A stretch of DNA of 57,034 nt from a virus: positions 1 to 57,034 of the IMG/VR virus record IMGVR_UViG_3300036886_000048; one strand, 5' to 3'. The notes under the pieces are model-generated. The model searched no databases. It was not told the origin of the DNA and was given only the letters and a program-made list of their open reading frames with translations. Each line of letters starts with the position of its first letter. Within the stretch, counting starts at the first letter, position 1. A program made the position numbers and the translations under genes. Of this stretch, positions 42,679-50,526 are shown in pieces.

Positions 42679-42860
42679 CGAGCGTGTTCAAACGGAGTAT
42701 AACCCTCTTTTAATAACTATATCACTAAAGGTTTTACGTTATATACGTTGTTAGAAAGAGTAATTATATCCACAAAATACTAGATATTAATATTAATACT
42801 ATATACGCGAGAGAATAAACCGTTTGCTTTTTCTTGCGGTTTGTGCTAGTATTCGTGCCT
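42679..42860 (+). other. AT-rich region, candidate replication origin
   Basis: 180 bp without a gene between the promoter and the helicase start. It has ATATCCACA (42766-42774), one mismatch from the DnaA box, followed by about 30 bp of nearly pure A/T (42775-42805), and two TATATACG motifs. A hairpin AAACCG/CGGTTT lies just before the gene. The position between the divergent replication operons fits an origin, but the evidence is only compositional. The control region 42097-42860 as a whole contains no protein gene. Confidence 0.35.
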
Positions 42861-44315
42861 ATGGAACTTCGAACTTATCAATCAACCTGTATCGAAAATT
42901 GCCGAAAAGCACTCGCTGAGGCATTTTCTGTAATCTTGTTGTATTCACCCACTGGTTCTGGAAAAACGGTGGTTGCATCGAACATCATGGAACGAGCCGC
43001 GACCAAAGGAAAACGGGTTATTTTTGTGGTGAATAGGGTTCACTTGGTCAAGCAGGCCAGCAAACATTTAAAAAACATCGGACTCACTCACGGTATTGTT
43101 CAATCCGACAACACATGGGGAACTGACAGAAACGTTTTGGTGTGTTCTGTACAAACACTTACCCGTCGCGGTTATCCTGACGCAGACTTGGTGATAATCG
43201 ACGAGGCTCACGGCATAACTTCGGACACATACCAGCGACTGATCGAGTATTATCGTTCAAATAACGTTCCGATCATTGGTCTGACAGCCACACCTTTCAC
43301 CAAAGGGTTAGGAAAAACCTTCCAGAAACTAGTTGTGGCAGCGACGATTCCAGAATTGATTAAATTGGGGCATCTGGTAGACTGTGAAATTTATGCACCA
43401 CCGGGGCCGGATTTGACGAACGTGCCGATAGTGAACGGTGATTACGAAGAACAATCCCTTGGAAAAGCGGTAGACCAGCACGACCTGATTGCAGACATTG
43501 TTGATACGTGGCTCGAACACAGTGGAGGACTTTCGACAATTCTGTTTGCCACAAACATTTTGCATAGCAAACACTGTTGCGACGAATTCAATTCTCGCGG
43601 TATTCCGGCAGAGCATGTGGATTGTTACACTTCTGACGACGAACGGGAAGCAGTCCAGCAACGCTTCGATACAGGTGTCACACTCGTTTTATGCAATGTG
43701 GATGTGTACTCTGAAGGTTGGGACTGTCCGAGGGCCACAGTGATGATTCTAGCACGTCCTACGCGCAAATTAACTAGATACATCCAACGTGCAGGACGGA
43801 TTTTAAGACCGTTTCCGGGAAAAACTATTGGATTGATTTTAGATCATTCAAAAACGTCATGGGAGTTTGGTTATCCTACTGACGAACTGCCTTTGGAACT
43901 CAATACTAAAACGCCTGCGAAGAAAAGCGAACCTTCCGACAAAAAGGAAAAAATCGCAAAACCTTGTCCCAAGTGTCACTTCCTGATTCCCCCCGGAGTA
44001 TACCCGTGTCCGAAATGCGGATTCGCAATGCAGGCGCAAAACGAAATCGAAGTAGGGGAAGGAAAACTAACAAAACTCCAGCGTAAATACCTGTTTACAC
44101 CGGATCAATTGCAGGAATTCTGGGGCGGTTGTTTGTTCTTGGCTGAGAAGCGTGGAAAACCCCGGACATGGGCGGCAAGGCTCTACAGCGACATTACTCA
44201 CAAATGGCCTAAAGGTTTGAACGAAATATCTTGCAATCCCAATCAGACTGTGTTAAACTTCGACGTACACGCTAGGATTAAGGCGAGTTTTTACAACAAA
44301 AGGAAATCGTCATGA
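42861..44315 (+). CDS. Superfamily 2 DEAH-box helicase
   Basis: A 484-residue helicase from ATG 42861. Motif I is S-P-T-G-S-G-K-T (29-36), motif II D-E-A-H (114-117), motif III G-L-T-A-T-P (140-145), with later Y-S-E-G-W-D-C-P and motif VI Q-R-A-G-R-I-L-R-P. A zinc-ribbon-like C-P-K-C ... C-P-K-C-G lies near 371-388, followed by a C-terminal domain. The layout resembles the SSL2/UvsW-like phage helicases that act on forks and recombination intermediates. No strong ribosome binding site is visible. Confidence 0.85.
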   Translation: MELRTYQSTCIENCRKALAEAFSVILLYSPTGSGKTVVASNIMERAATKGKRVIFVVNRVHLVKQASKHLKNIGLTHGIVQSDNTWGTDRNVLVCSVQTLTRRGYPDADLVIIDEAHGITSDTYQRLIEYYRSNNVPIIGLTATPFTKGLGKTFQKLVVAATIPELIKLGHLVDCEIYAPPGPDLTNVPIVNGDYEEQSLGKAVDQHDLIADIVDTWLEHSGGLSTILFATNILHSKHCCDEFNSRGIPAEHVDCYTSDDEREAVQQRFDTGVTLVLCNVDVYSEGWDCPRATVMILARPTRKLTRYIQRAGRILRPFPGKTIGLILDHSKTSWEFGYPTDELPLELNTKTPAKKSEPSDKKEKIAKPCPKCHFLIPPGVYPCPKCGFAMQAQNEIEVGEGKLTKLQRKYLFTPDQLQEFWGGCLFLAEKRGKPRTWAARLYSDITHKWPKGLNEISCNPNQTVLNFDVHARIKASFYNKRKSS

Positions 44316-44503
44316 TAACTCCAAATGTTCCAGCATTTCCAACCTCACCCGAACTTCGAGGGGGCTTGACTAAACGGGAATATTATGCGGCAGAAGCAAT
44401 GAAATCTTTAATCATACTTGAGGGTGCTAACCCTTGTTTAAAGCGAGTTGCAGCACAGGCATGGATTCAGGCTGACGCGCTGCTGGAAGCCGAAGAAAAA
44501 TGA
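44312..44503 (+). CDS. Hypothetical small protein
   Basis: A 63-residue protein coupled to the helicase gene and to the primase gene by ATGA overlaps. It contains G-G-L-T-K-R-E-Y-Y-A-A-E-A-M-K-S-L, a helical pattern frequent in small phage proteins near replication genes. Function unknown. Confidence 0.7.
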   Translation: MITPNVPAFPTSPELRGGLTKREYYAAEAMKSLIILEGANPCLKRVAAQAWIQADALLEAEEK

Positions 44504-45447
44504 ACTTTCAAGAACAGACTAGAGGACATTGGAGACAGATTCTCTCGGAATTGATAGGAGAAGAATTTGTCACAGGAAAACACGGAGCCTGCCCCTTGTG
44601 TGGAGGAACGGATCGTTTCAGGTTCGACAACAAAGACGGATTGGGAACGTATTATTGCAACCAGTGCGGAGCCGGAACAGGAATTACGCTGGTTTGTAAG
44701 TATCTCGAAGTGCAACTTTCTGACGCATGGAAAACTGTAATCGCATTGCTGCCATCAACCGAAGCCGAACAAGAAAAACCAAAATCAGATCACCGTAACG
44801 TAATAAAGTTTTTATGTAGCTCGTCGGTTCCGGCAGGTGACAGTGTACACGAATATCTTCGAAACAGGGGAATCCTAGTCGTTCCAATTGCAATTCGGCA
44901 AGTAAAGTTTGTAGATTATTCTGATCCAGAAAATAAATCCTATCAGGCCATGATTTGCACGATGCAAAAAAATAAACGGGTAACGGGTATCCACCTGACG
45001 TTAGTTGAGGATGGAAAAAAAGCACCGATTCCCAATCCTCGCAGACTTTTTAAAATGTCAGACGGAGCATTAAAGGGATCGTCAGTACATCTTTTTCCTG
45101 ATGTATGGGCGGCTACAAATTCTACACTTTTGGAACAACTTGAAATACCGAAAGAGCAGGCTTCGATTGTAACTGGTGAAGGAATCGAAACTACTCTTTC
45201 GGCAATGGTTTTAGCAAAAAGCCGTAGTTTAAATTATGACGGAATTGACATAATTGCAAGTGATAATGATTTTAAATATGGAGGCCAAGCGGCAGCGTAT
45301 GCTCTTGCCTATAGATTATCCAGAACCCGTCAGGTAAAAGTTATTGTTCCTGAACGGGTAGGTTCTGATTGGAACGACTATTTAATGTCGCTCCCGCCAG
45401 AAACTCGCAAACAACTGTGGAACGAATTTGTCAGGAGAACAACGTGA
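44500..45447 (+). CDS. DNA primase with zinc finger and Toprim domain
   Basis: A 315-residue protein. A zinc-binding start has C31-P-L-C34-G-G-T-D-R-F and Y-Y-C53-N-Q-C56-G, the phage P4-type primase finger. The Toprim-like half contains I-V-T-G-E-G-I-E-T-T-L-S (about 219-230) and I-I-A-S-D-N-D (about 250-256), with the acidic residues for metal binding. No helicase domain is fused; the separate helicase gene is two genes upstream. Confidence 0.85.
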   Translation: MNFQEQTRGHWRQILSELIGEEFVTGKHGACPLCGGTDRFRFDNKDGLGTYYCNQCGAGTGITLVCKYLEVQLSDAWKTVIALLPSTEAEQEKPKSDHRNVIKFLCSSSVPAGDSVHEYLRNRGILVVPIAIRQVKFVDYSDPENKSYQAMICTMQKNKRVTGIHLTLVEDGKKAPIPNPRRLFKMSDGALKGSSVHLFPDVWAATNSTLLEQLEIPKEQASIVTGEGIETTLSAMVLAKSRSLNYDGIDIIASDNDFKYGGQAAAYALAYRLSRTRQVKVIVPERVGSDWNDYLMSLPPETRKQLWNEFVRRTT

Positions 45448-45860
45448 GAAAATTATTATGCGAATTTTTTCCACTGACGTTGATGTTGGCGGATGACGAA
45501 AAGACCTTGGGACGTATACTGGATCAATACGGAATCTCCGCAGTTGAGTTTCCCGGTCCACACTCGGCGGTTACGATAACCGCGGTGACGCCTCAATACG
45601 GATTAGTTGCGATTGTGGCTTTTGGAAATTATTCAAACACTACCATGATCGAAGTTATATCTACTTTTTTCCATGAAGCAGTCCATGTCCAACAGGCCGT
45701 TTTTAGATACGTTGGCGGAAGTGACTTTAGTGATGAAACCGAAGCCTACGGAATTGAATATTACGGGCGGTACTTACTCAAAGAGTATTTGTATCGCAAA
45801 CAGAAGAAACTCCAAACCGGGAGATTGAAGAAACTCCAAACCGGGAGATTGAAGAAATGA
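45444..45860 (+). CDS. Zincin-like metallopeptidase domain protein
   Basis: A 138-residue protein starting at GTG 45444, which has AGGAG upstream and overlaps the primase stop. It contains F-F-H-E-A-V-H-V-Q-Q, an HExxH zinc motif in a helix, and a downstream E-T-E-A-Y-G-I-E-Y that could give the third ligand. The C-terminus repeats K-K-L-Q-T-G-R-L through a 24-bp DNA duplication. The substrate is unknown. Confidence 0.7.
   Translation: MRKLLCEFFPLTLMLADDEKTLGRILDQYGISAVEFPGPHSAVTITAVTPQYGLVAIVAFGNYSNTTMIEVISTFFHEAVHVQQAVFRYVGGSDFSDETEAYGIEYYGRYLLKEYLYRKQKKLQTGRLKKLQTGRLKK
45805..45855 (+). repeat. Two-copy 24-bp tandem duplication
   Basis: The unit aagaaactccaaaccgggag plus attg occurs twice in a row at the 3' end of the metallopeptidase-like gene and is followed by a partial third copy. 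It lengthens the basic tail without changing the frame. Confidence 0.9.
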
Positions 45861-46129
45861 AATATCTACTTTGTCGCGTTGAAGTTATTCCGTCAGAGAA
45901 AATTACAGACAATGTTAAAAAAACAGTGCTGGCTGAATTTGATTGTTCTTTGAACGGATTGGAAAACGCATGTATGGCGGCAGATCGTTTCCAGTTTGCA
46001 GACGGTTTTCCGTTAGTGACGTATGAGGTATTCGAGTCTGGAACTAACACTTCGATTTTCAAAGGTCGTTATGGAAAATATCTCGAAATATTTCTTGCTA
46101 GAGTAAAAAGTTATTCGGAGACTGACTAA
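45857..46129 (+). CDS. Hypothetical protein
   Basis: A 90-residue protein coupled to the gene before by an ATGA overlap. Mixed alpha/beta, starting M-K-Y-L-L-C-R-V-E-V-I-P. No family was recognised. Confidence 0.65.
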   Translation: MKYLLCRVEVIPSEKITDNVKKTVLAEFDCSLNGLENACMAADRFQFADGFPLVTYEVFESGTNTSIFKGRYGKYLEIFLARVKSYSETD

Positions 46130-46347
46130 TGAACACTCGTCTGGTTTTGATAGAATGCGGAACAACGTCCGAACGTGTTGCTCACGTCGTATTTGAATGC
46201 AGGAATAAAGTGATAACGATTTTTCTTTCTGGAGTTATGACCAACCTTCAAGCTCTCGACGAATATCGTATGCGTCCATTTGAGTTTGTCAGAAAGTACG
46301 GCGGCGAAATTTTGGAAGTACCCGAACATTTTGGACTGAGGAAGTAA
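46129..46347 (+). CDS. Hypothetical small protein
   Basis: A 72-residue protein whose ATG shares a base with the preceding TAA. Beta-strand rich N-terminal half and a basic C-terminus. No family was recognised. Confidence 0.65.
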   Translation: MNTRLVLIECGTTSERVAHVVFECRNKVITIFLSGVMTNLQALDEYRMRPFEFVRKYGGEILEVPEHFGLRK

Positions 46348-46349
46348 TC

Positions 46350-46694
46350 ATGGAACCAGTAGAAAAATTTCTGTTAGCAGTTAGCGCGGTTTGTTTTGCA
46401 TTACTGTTGGCACTCTACGTTAATAAACCAGTGGCGCAGGAACTATCTATGACCGACCAGATTGTTAGCCAAGTGACTGCCACTCCAGTAGTTGCCCCTG
46501 ACGGAATTGTTTTATCGAAAGAGGACGTGATGAAGATTGAAGAAGAATACGCGCAGTATGAAACACGACTGACTGCCGAACGAAAAGAAACCCACTACTG
46601 GTTTGGAGAATATCAGAATTTGAAAAAATGTATCCAGTTCGCATCAAAGAAACATGTTCCAACCCTGTCGTGTATTGGATACAAAACCTTTTAA
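46350..46694 (+). CDS. Single-pass membrane protein
   Basis: A 114-residue protein with one membrane segment (L-L-A-V-S-A-V-C-F-A-L-L-L-A-L-Y-V, about 8-24) and a hydrophilic, helical domain with two Cys residues near the end. Possibly periplasmic. Function unknown. Confidence 0.65.
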   Translation: MEPVEKFLLAVSAVCFALLLALYVNKPVAQELSMTDQIVSQVTATPVVAPDGIVLSKEDVMKIEEEYAQYETRLTAERKETHYWFGEYQNLKKCIQFASKKHVPTLSCIGYKTF

Positions 46695-46704
46695 GGACGC
46701 TCGT

Positions 46705-47664
46705 ATGATACTCGAACCGTTATCGTTGGAAGAACTTACTCGCACTGCCGAAGCTCTCGAACAAACTGGAGGCAACATTACTCGTGCAGCTAAGTTATTG
46801 GGACTTAATCGACAATGTGTTTCAAGACGAATTCCTGTTTTAATAAAACGTGGAATTTTTGTTGAAGCAGTTGCAACTGAGAAGGAAACCGATCCTACCA
46901 AACCAATCAAGATTTTTATTATTCCTGACGCGCAAGTTAAACCCGGAATAAATCTCGATCACTTAACGGCGGCAGGAGAATACGCTGCCAGAAAACATCC
47001 AGATGTGATTGTATGTATCGGAGATTTTGCTGATATGGAGAGTCTCAGTTCATACGACATTGGCAAACGGTGTTTTGAAGGGCGTACCTACCGGGCAGAC
47101 GTTGATGCTGCAACTGCAGGGATGAAAGCCTTTATGACGCCTGTACGCAGAGAAATGAAAGCGAGTGGCTGGAACCCTCGTCTGGTGTTCACCTTGGGCA
47201 ACCATGAAGATCGTATCACTCGCGCAATCGAACTGGATCGTAAATTGGAAGGAACAATTTCGCTTACGGATTTGGGTTATGAAAAATGGGGATGGGAAGT
47301 GCATTCATTTCTTGAAGTGGTGGACATACACGGTGTCATGTTCTCTCATTACTTTACCAGCGGGGTAATGGGGCGTCCAATTACTACTGCGGCTGCCATC
47401 ATATCAAAGAAACACCAATCGTGTGTTGCAGGCCACCAGCAGGGGCGCATGGTGGCCTATGGAACGAAGGCCGACGGTACTCAAATGACAGCGATTATTT
47501 GTGGATCGTGTTATCTTCACGAAGAAAAATTTCTAGGCACTCAGGGAAACAAACACTGGAGAGGTTTTGTCATGTTGCACGAAGTTGTGAACGGCGCAAG
47601 CGATGAAATGTTTGTTTCGACAAACTACATTTTGAAATACGGAAAGAAAGGGCGTGAACAATGA
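46705..47664 (+). CDS. HTH-fused calcineurin-like phosphoesterase
   Basis: A 319-residue protein from ATG 46705. Residues 20-45 form a Fis/NtrC-type helix-turn-helix (T-G-G-N-I-T-R-A-A-K-L-L-G-L-N-R-Q-C-V-S-R-R-I). The rest is a metallophosphoesterase with D75-A-Q, G-D-F-A-D (106-110), G-N-H-E-D (165-169) and G-H-Q-Q-G (243-247); all metal-binding positions are present. The fusion suggests a nuclease or phosphatase directed to DNA. Confidence 0.8.
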   Translation: MILEPLSLEELTRTAEALEQTGGNITRAAKLLGLNRQCVSRRIPVLIKRGIFVEAVATEKETDPTKPIKIFIIPDAQVKPGINLDHLTAAGEYAARKHPDVIVCIGDFADMESLSSYDIGKRCFEGRTYRADVDAATAGMKAFMTPVRREMKASGWNPRLVFTLGNHEDRITRAIELDRKLEGTISLTDLGYEKWGWEVHSFLEVVDIHGVMFSHYFTSGVMGRPITTAAAIISKKHQSCVAGHQQGRMVAYGTKADGTQMTAIICGSCYLHEEKFLGTQGNKHWRGFVMLHEVVNGASDEMFVSTNYILKYGKKGREQ

Positions 47665-48110
47665 AAATTTATTTAATCGGTTCGCTTCGCAACAATGAAG
47701 TTCCCCTTATTGGAAAACGATTGCGCGACTGCGGATTCGATATATTTGACGATTGGTTTTCGGCTGGTGAAAGAGCCGACGATTCGTGGAAAGAATATGA
47801 AATTAAGCGAGGCCGAAATTATTCCGAAGCACTCGAAGGATTTGCTGCAAAGCACGTTTTTCAATTTGACAAGTACCACTTGGATACATCTAACGCAGGA
47901 ATACTGGTTCTTCCTGCCGGAAAATCTGGACATTTGGAATTAGGATATTTGGCAGGGCAAGGAAAACCTACTTTCATTTTAATGCCACAGGTGGTTGAAA
48001 GCGAATTGCGATGGGACGTGATGTACCAGTTTGCGACAAGAGTTTGTTTCGATGTGGATGAACTTGAAAACGAACTGCTGTTTTATAAAATAAACCAGCG
48101 CAACATATGA
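47661..48110 (+). CDS. Nucleoside 2-deoxyribosyltransferase-like protein
   Basis: A 149-residue protein with Y-L-I-G-S-L-R at the start, D-D-W-F-S-A-G-E-R-A-D-D-S-W at 30-43 and L-P-A-G-K-S-G-H-L-E93-L-G-Y, the family pattern with the catalytic Glu. Enzymes of this fold cut or exchange the base-sugar bond of (deoxy)nucleosides or nucleotides. In phages they may serve nucleotide salvage or removal of unwanted modified dNMPs. ATGA overlap with the previous gene. Confidence 0.75.
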   Translation: MKIYLIGSLRNNEVPLIGKRLRDCGFDIFDDWFSAGERADDSWKEYEIKRGRNYSEALEGFAAKHVFQFDKYHLDTSNAGILVLPAGKSGHLELGYLAGQGKPTFILMPQVVESELRWDVMYQFATRVCFDVDELENELLFYKINQRNI

Positions 48111-48139
48111 TTGACACACCGTGTTCGTTGTGGTAATAT
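48111..48139 (+). promoter_or_regulatory. Sigma-70 promoter
   Basis: TTGACA (48111-48116), a 17-bp spacer and TAATAT (48134-48139) with TG upstream, ahead of the packaging operon. Confidence 0.8.
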
Positions 48140-48166
48140 GTATTTGTTGAATAACAGGAGAACGTC

Positions 48167-48379
48167 ATGACCGAACAAGCCAACACCGGAAAATCCAACG
48201 GCTGCAAAAAGACCGGGAAAAAGAGGAAAAGCTCCCAAAATGCGCGATACGTTGCAGAAAAACGCGCAGACATTCATAAGGCGAAACGCATTGCCAAACA
48301 TGCAAAAGCTGTTTCTACAAAAGCTGCCGGGATCAAGGTTCGTCGAGGAACCGCAAGGGCTAACCGTCGTGGAGGGTGA
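48167..48379 (+). CDS. Highly basic small protein
   Basis: A 70-residue protein with about one third Lys/Arg, few hydrophobic residues and an AGGAG ribosome binding site. It probably binds nucleic acid. The tail (V-R-R-G-T-A-R-A-N-R-R-G-G) is especially basic. No family was recognised. Confidence 0.7.
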   Translation: MTEQANTGKSNGCKKTGKKRKSSQNARYVAEKRADIHKAKRIAKHAKAVSTKAAGIKVRRGTARANRRGG

Positions 48380-48380
48380 T

Positions 48381-48608
48381 ATGACAACTGTTCAATTTAG
48401 CCCGTATAAAACCTACCGTGTCGTCGAAATAGATGAGTACACATGGGAAGTTTGGGGGTACGGCGACAAAAATTCTACCGGGACATATCATGATCCCGAA
48501 CTCGCCGCCAAACGGTGCAAACATTTTGAGGACGAATCCCGCGACAATTTTATGCGGTCGAGTTGGGGCAAAGCAAAACCAGTGACTGTTTCAACCAAGG
48601 AAAAATAA
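48381..48608 (+). CDS. Hypothetical small protein
   Basis: A 75-residue protein from ATG 48381 with GGAGG upstream. Contains Y-R-V-V-E-I-D-E-Y-T-W-E-V-W-G-Y. Its stop overlaps the next start. Function unknown. Confidence 0.65.
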   Translation: MTTVQFSPYKTYRVVEIDEYTWEVWGYGDKNSTGTYHDPELAAKRCKHFEDESRDNFMRSSWGKAKPVTVSTKEK

Positions 48609-48859
48609 TGTTTGCGTCTGGCAAAGTAGAAAGAACCGAAGAGGAAATAGCTATTCGATTGGATCAGCTTATCGAGGAACTTAACCGCGCTCCAACTGGA
48701 CGAACGTATGTAAGACTATTCGTATTACAGTACCTGCTTCCACCAAGCGAAGCGGAACTACGTTGGAAAGACGCCGATAACCATGTTCGATATGCAGCAG
48801 TTTTAGAATCTCAATGGCTTTACGGTTACAGAGATAAACCTTGGGAGGATTGCGAATAA
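48608..48859 (+). CDS. Hypothetical small protein
   Basis: An 83-residue acidic, helical protein starting at ATG 48608 behind AAGGAA. No family was recognised. Coupled at both ends. Confidence 0.65.
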   Translation: MFASGKVERTEEEIAIRLDQLIEELNRAPTGRTYVRLFVLQYLLPPSEAELRWKDADNHVRYAAVLESQWLYGYRDKPWEDCE

Positions 48860-49038
48860 TGGTTAATTTTAGTAACGAGGCGGTTATTCGACGCTATTTC
48901 GAATCTAGGCATTCTTCTAAATCGTTGAAACGGGATGTATCGGGTAGGTATAAGGATGCTAAAATTCAGAGTTTATGGAAAGACTACCGAAGAGGCTGGC
49001 TGACGTGCAACTCCGCACTCATTGAAAGTATTTCGTGA
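48859..49038 (+). CDS. Hypothetical small protein
   Basis: A 59-residue basic protein from ATG 48859, with GGAGG about ten bases upstream. Its end overlaps the GTG start of the small terminase gene. Confidence 0.6.
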   Translation: MVNFSNEAVIRRYFESRHSSKSLKRDVSGRYKDAKIQSLWKDYRRGWLTCNSALIESIS

Positions 49039-49733
49039 ACAGAAAAATAATTGATTGGGCGGCATTTGAAGTTTTGTATGTTGCCGGAGTGGTTCCGATT
49101 GGTGAAAAAAACCAACCGGGAACCCTTTGCCACCAGTTCGATGTTACGCCGGGGCGTGTCTCGCAATACGTTAAAGAGAAAGGTTTGGAACGTAATCTTG
49201 AGGCGCGTATTCGTGTGGCGACTCAGAACAAATTGAACCGTTCGCTTGTTGCTCAAAAAACAAAACACGAAACAGAAATGACCGAACAATTGGCTGTAGA
49301 AGCTGTTGCAACAGTAACGTCCGAGTTACTTTTGAAACATCGTAAAGACATTGCCAAGTACCAGTCGATGTGCGACGAATTTTTAGTAGAATTGAAGTCA
49401 AAATCTTTGACACTTAAAGATTTAAAAGCGTTGGCTGAATTGAAGGCGTTGGCCGAAACTCAATGCGGTGAAAAAGTAAATCCGGCTGATGTAGAACGAT
49501 TGATGAAGGCTTACGCCAAGTTGTTTACCCTTGGAAATCGCGCAGACACTTTCAGACAGCTTGTAGAAGCAAAAACTAAACTGGTTGCAATTGAACGTCA
49601 GGCGTTCGGGGTTAAGAGCGACGACGATAGCGGAAAAGCGAATTCGATTAGCTTCTATTTGAATTTGGCGGGTAATCCCGAAAAGGAAGTGAAAAATGAA
49701 ATTGACGGAGAATCAGTTAGAATTAATCCGTAA
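49035..49733 (+). CDS. Terminase small subunit (probable)
   Basis: A 232-residue protein from GTG 49035. It has an N-terminal helix-turn-helix (L-C-H-Q-F-D-V-T-P-G-R-V-S-Q-Y-V-K-E, about 31-48), a long helical oligomerisation region and a disordered acidic C-terminus. This is the usual architecture of small terminases, which recognise the packaging site. The large subunit follows 0.8 kb downstream. Confidence 0.7.
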   Translation: MNRKIIDWAAFEVLYVAGVVPIGEKNQPGTLCHQFDVTPGRVSQYVKEKGLERNLEARIRVATQNKLNRSLVAQKTKHETEMTEQLAVEAVATVTSELLLKHRKDIAKYQSMCDEFLVELKSKSLTLKDLKALAELKALAETQCGEKVNPADVERLMKAYAKLFTLGNRADTFRQLVEAKTKLVAIERQAFGVKSDDDSGKANSISFYLNLAGNPEKEVKNEIDGESVRINP

Positions 49734-50088
49734 AGCGAGTAGGGTCGAAGGCCCGTTCGAATTGTGTGATTCTGACCCGTCGAGGTCGTTTGTATACGAT
49801 AGGTGTTATGGGTTTTTTAAGGTAGGGTATGCTTCGCACTCTCATTTAATGGCACTGCTTTTAGCGTTCCATCTTGGGTTCGACAACGTAAAGGAACTTG
49901 AAGCGTCCCGCGGCTGGAAATGGCCTTTCGAAATGTCCGATAACTTTTTGAAAACTCTGCCCGGAACGTGTTATCTTTCATCTTGCGGAATTGTTCCAGA
50001 GTGTGCATACAAATACAGTCTGACTCCGAGTGAAAAACGCTTTTTCGGCGACGTTGAGTATATTTTCGAGAACGAACATGTTGCCTGA
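49696..50088 (+). CDS. Hypothetical protein
   Basis: A 130-residue protein overlapping the small terminase gene by 38 bp, with GGAAGTG before the ATG. Several Cys and aromatic residues. No family was recognised; position suggests a packaging accessory or a simple insert. Confidence 0.65.
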   Translation: MKLTENQLELIRKASRVEGPFELCDSDPSRSFVYDRCYGFFKVGYASHSHLMALLLAFHLGFDNVKELEASRGWKWPFEMSDNFLKTLPGTCYLSSCGIVPECAYKYSLTPSEKRFFGDVEYIFENEHVA

Positions 50089-50287
50089 ATTCTCTCATGC
50101 CGACGCCTTCGAAAACCTCATAGAATCGGTTCGAGATAATTCCGAGCGACCTTGGCCGCACAACTTGGTAATACCGTCGCGGCAGGCCGTTCTCGCCTTC
50201 CAGCGAGGCTTAAATCCGTATTGTTCGTGGCCTATTCATGGATGTTCCTATAACATGGTTGATTATCCATCAAAGGCAGAAGAATGA
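50078..50287 (+). CDS. Hypothetical small protein
   Basis: A 69-residue protein from ATG 50078, overlapping the previous gene. Contains S-R-Q-A-V-L-A-F-Q-R-G-L. Coupled to the next gene through ATGA. Function unknown. Confidence 0.55.
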   Translation: MLPEFSHADAFENLIESVRDNSERPWPHNLVIPSRQAVLAFQRGLNPYCSWPIHGCSYNMVDYPSKAEE

Positions 50288-50526
50288 TTGACCAGTTTGT
50301 TATTTTCGTTACAGGGCCTGCTGCAATTTGGCTGAGCCAAACCCGAAAACCCGAACTTGAAAAGTGGGCATCTTTGATCGGTTTGTTTGGTCAGCCGTTT
50401 TGGTTATATGCCGCATGTATGGCAGCACAATGGGGAATATTTTCGGCAGATATTTTGTACACGTATATGTGGTGGACAGGTTTTAGAAACTGGTGGATTA
50501 TTCCCAAATCGGATAAATTAAAATGA
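50284..50526 (+). CDS. Small membrane protein near terminase
   Basis: An 80-residue protein with two hydrophobic segments and a Trp/Tyr-rich second half (G-Q-P-F-W-L-Y-A-A, then Q-W-G-I-F ... Y-T-Y-M-W-W). Proteins with this aromatic pattern are frequent in phage genomes; the function is not known to me. Confidence 0.65.
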   Translation: MIDQFVIFVTGPAAIWLSQTRKPELEKWASLIGLFGQPFWLYAACMAAQWGIFSADILYTYMWWTGFRNWWIIPKSDKLK

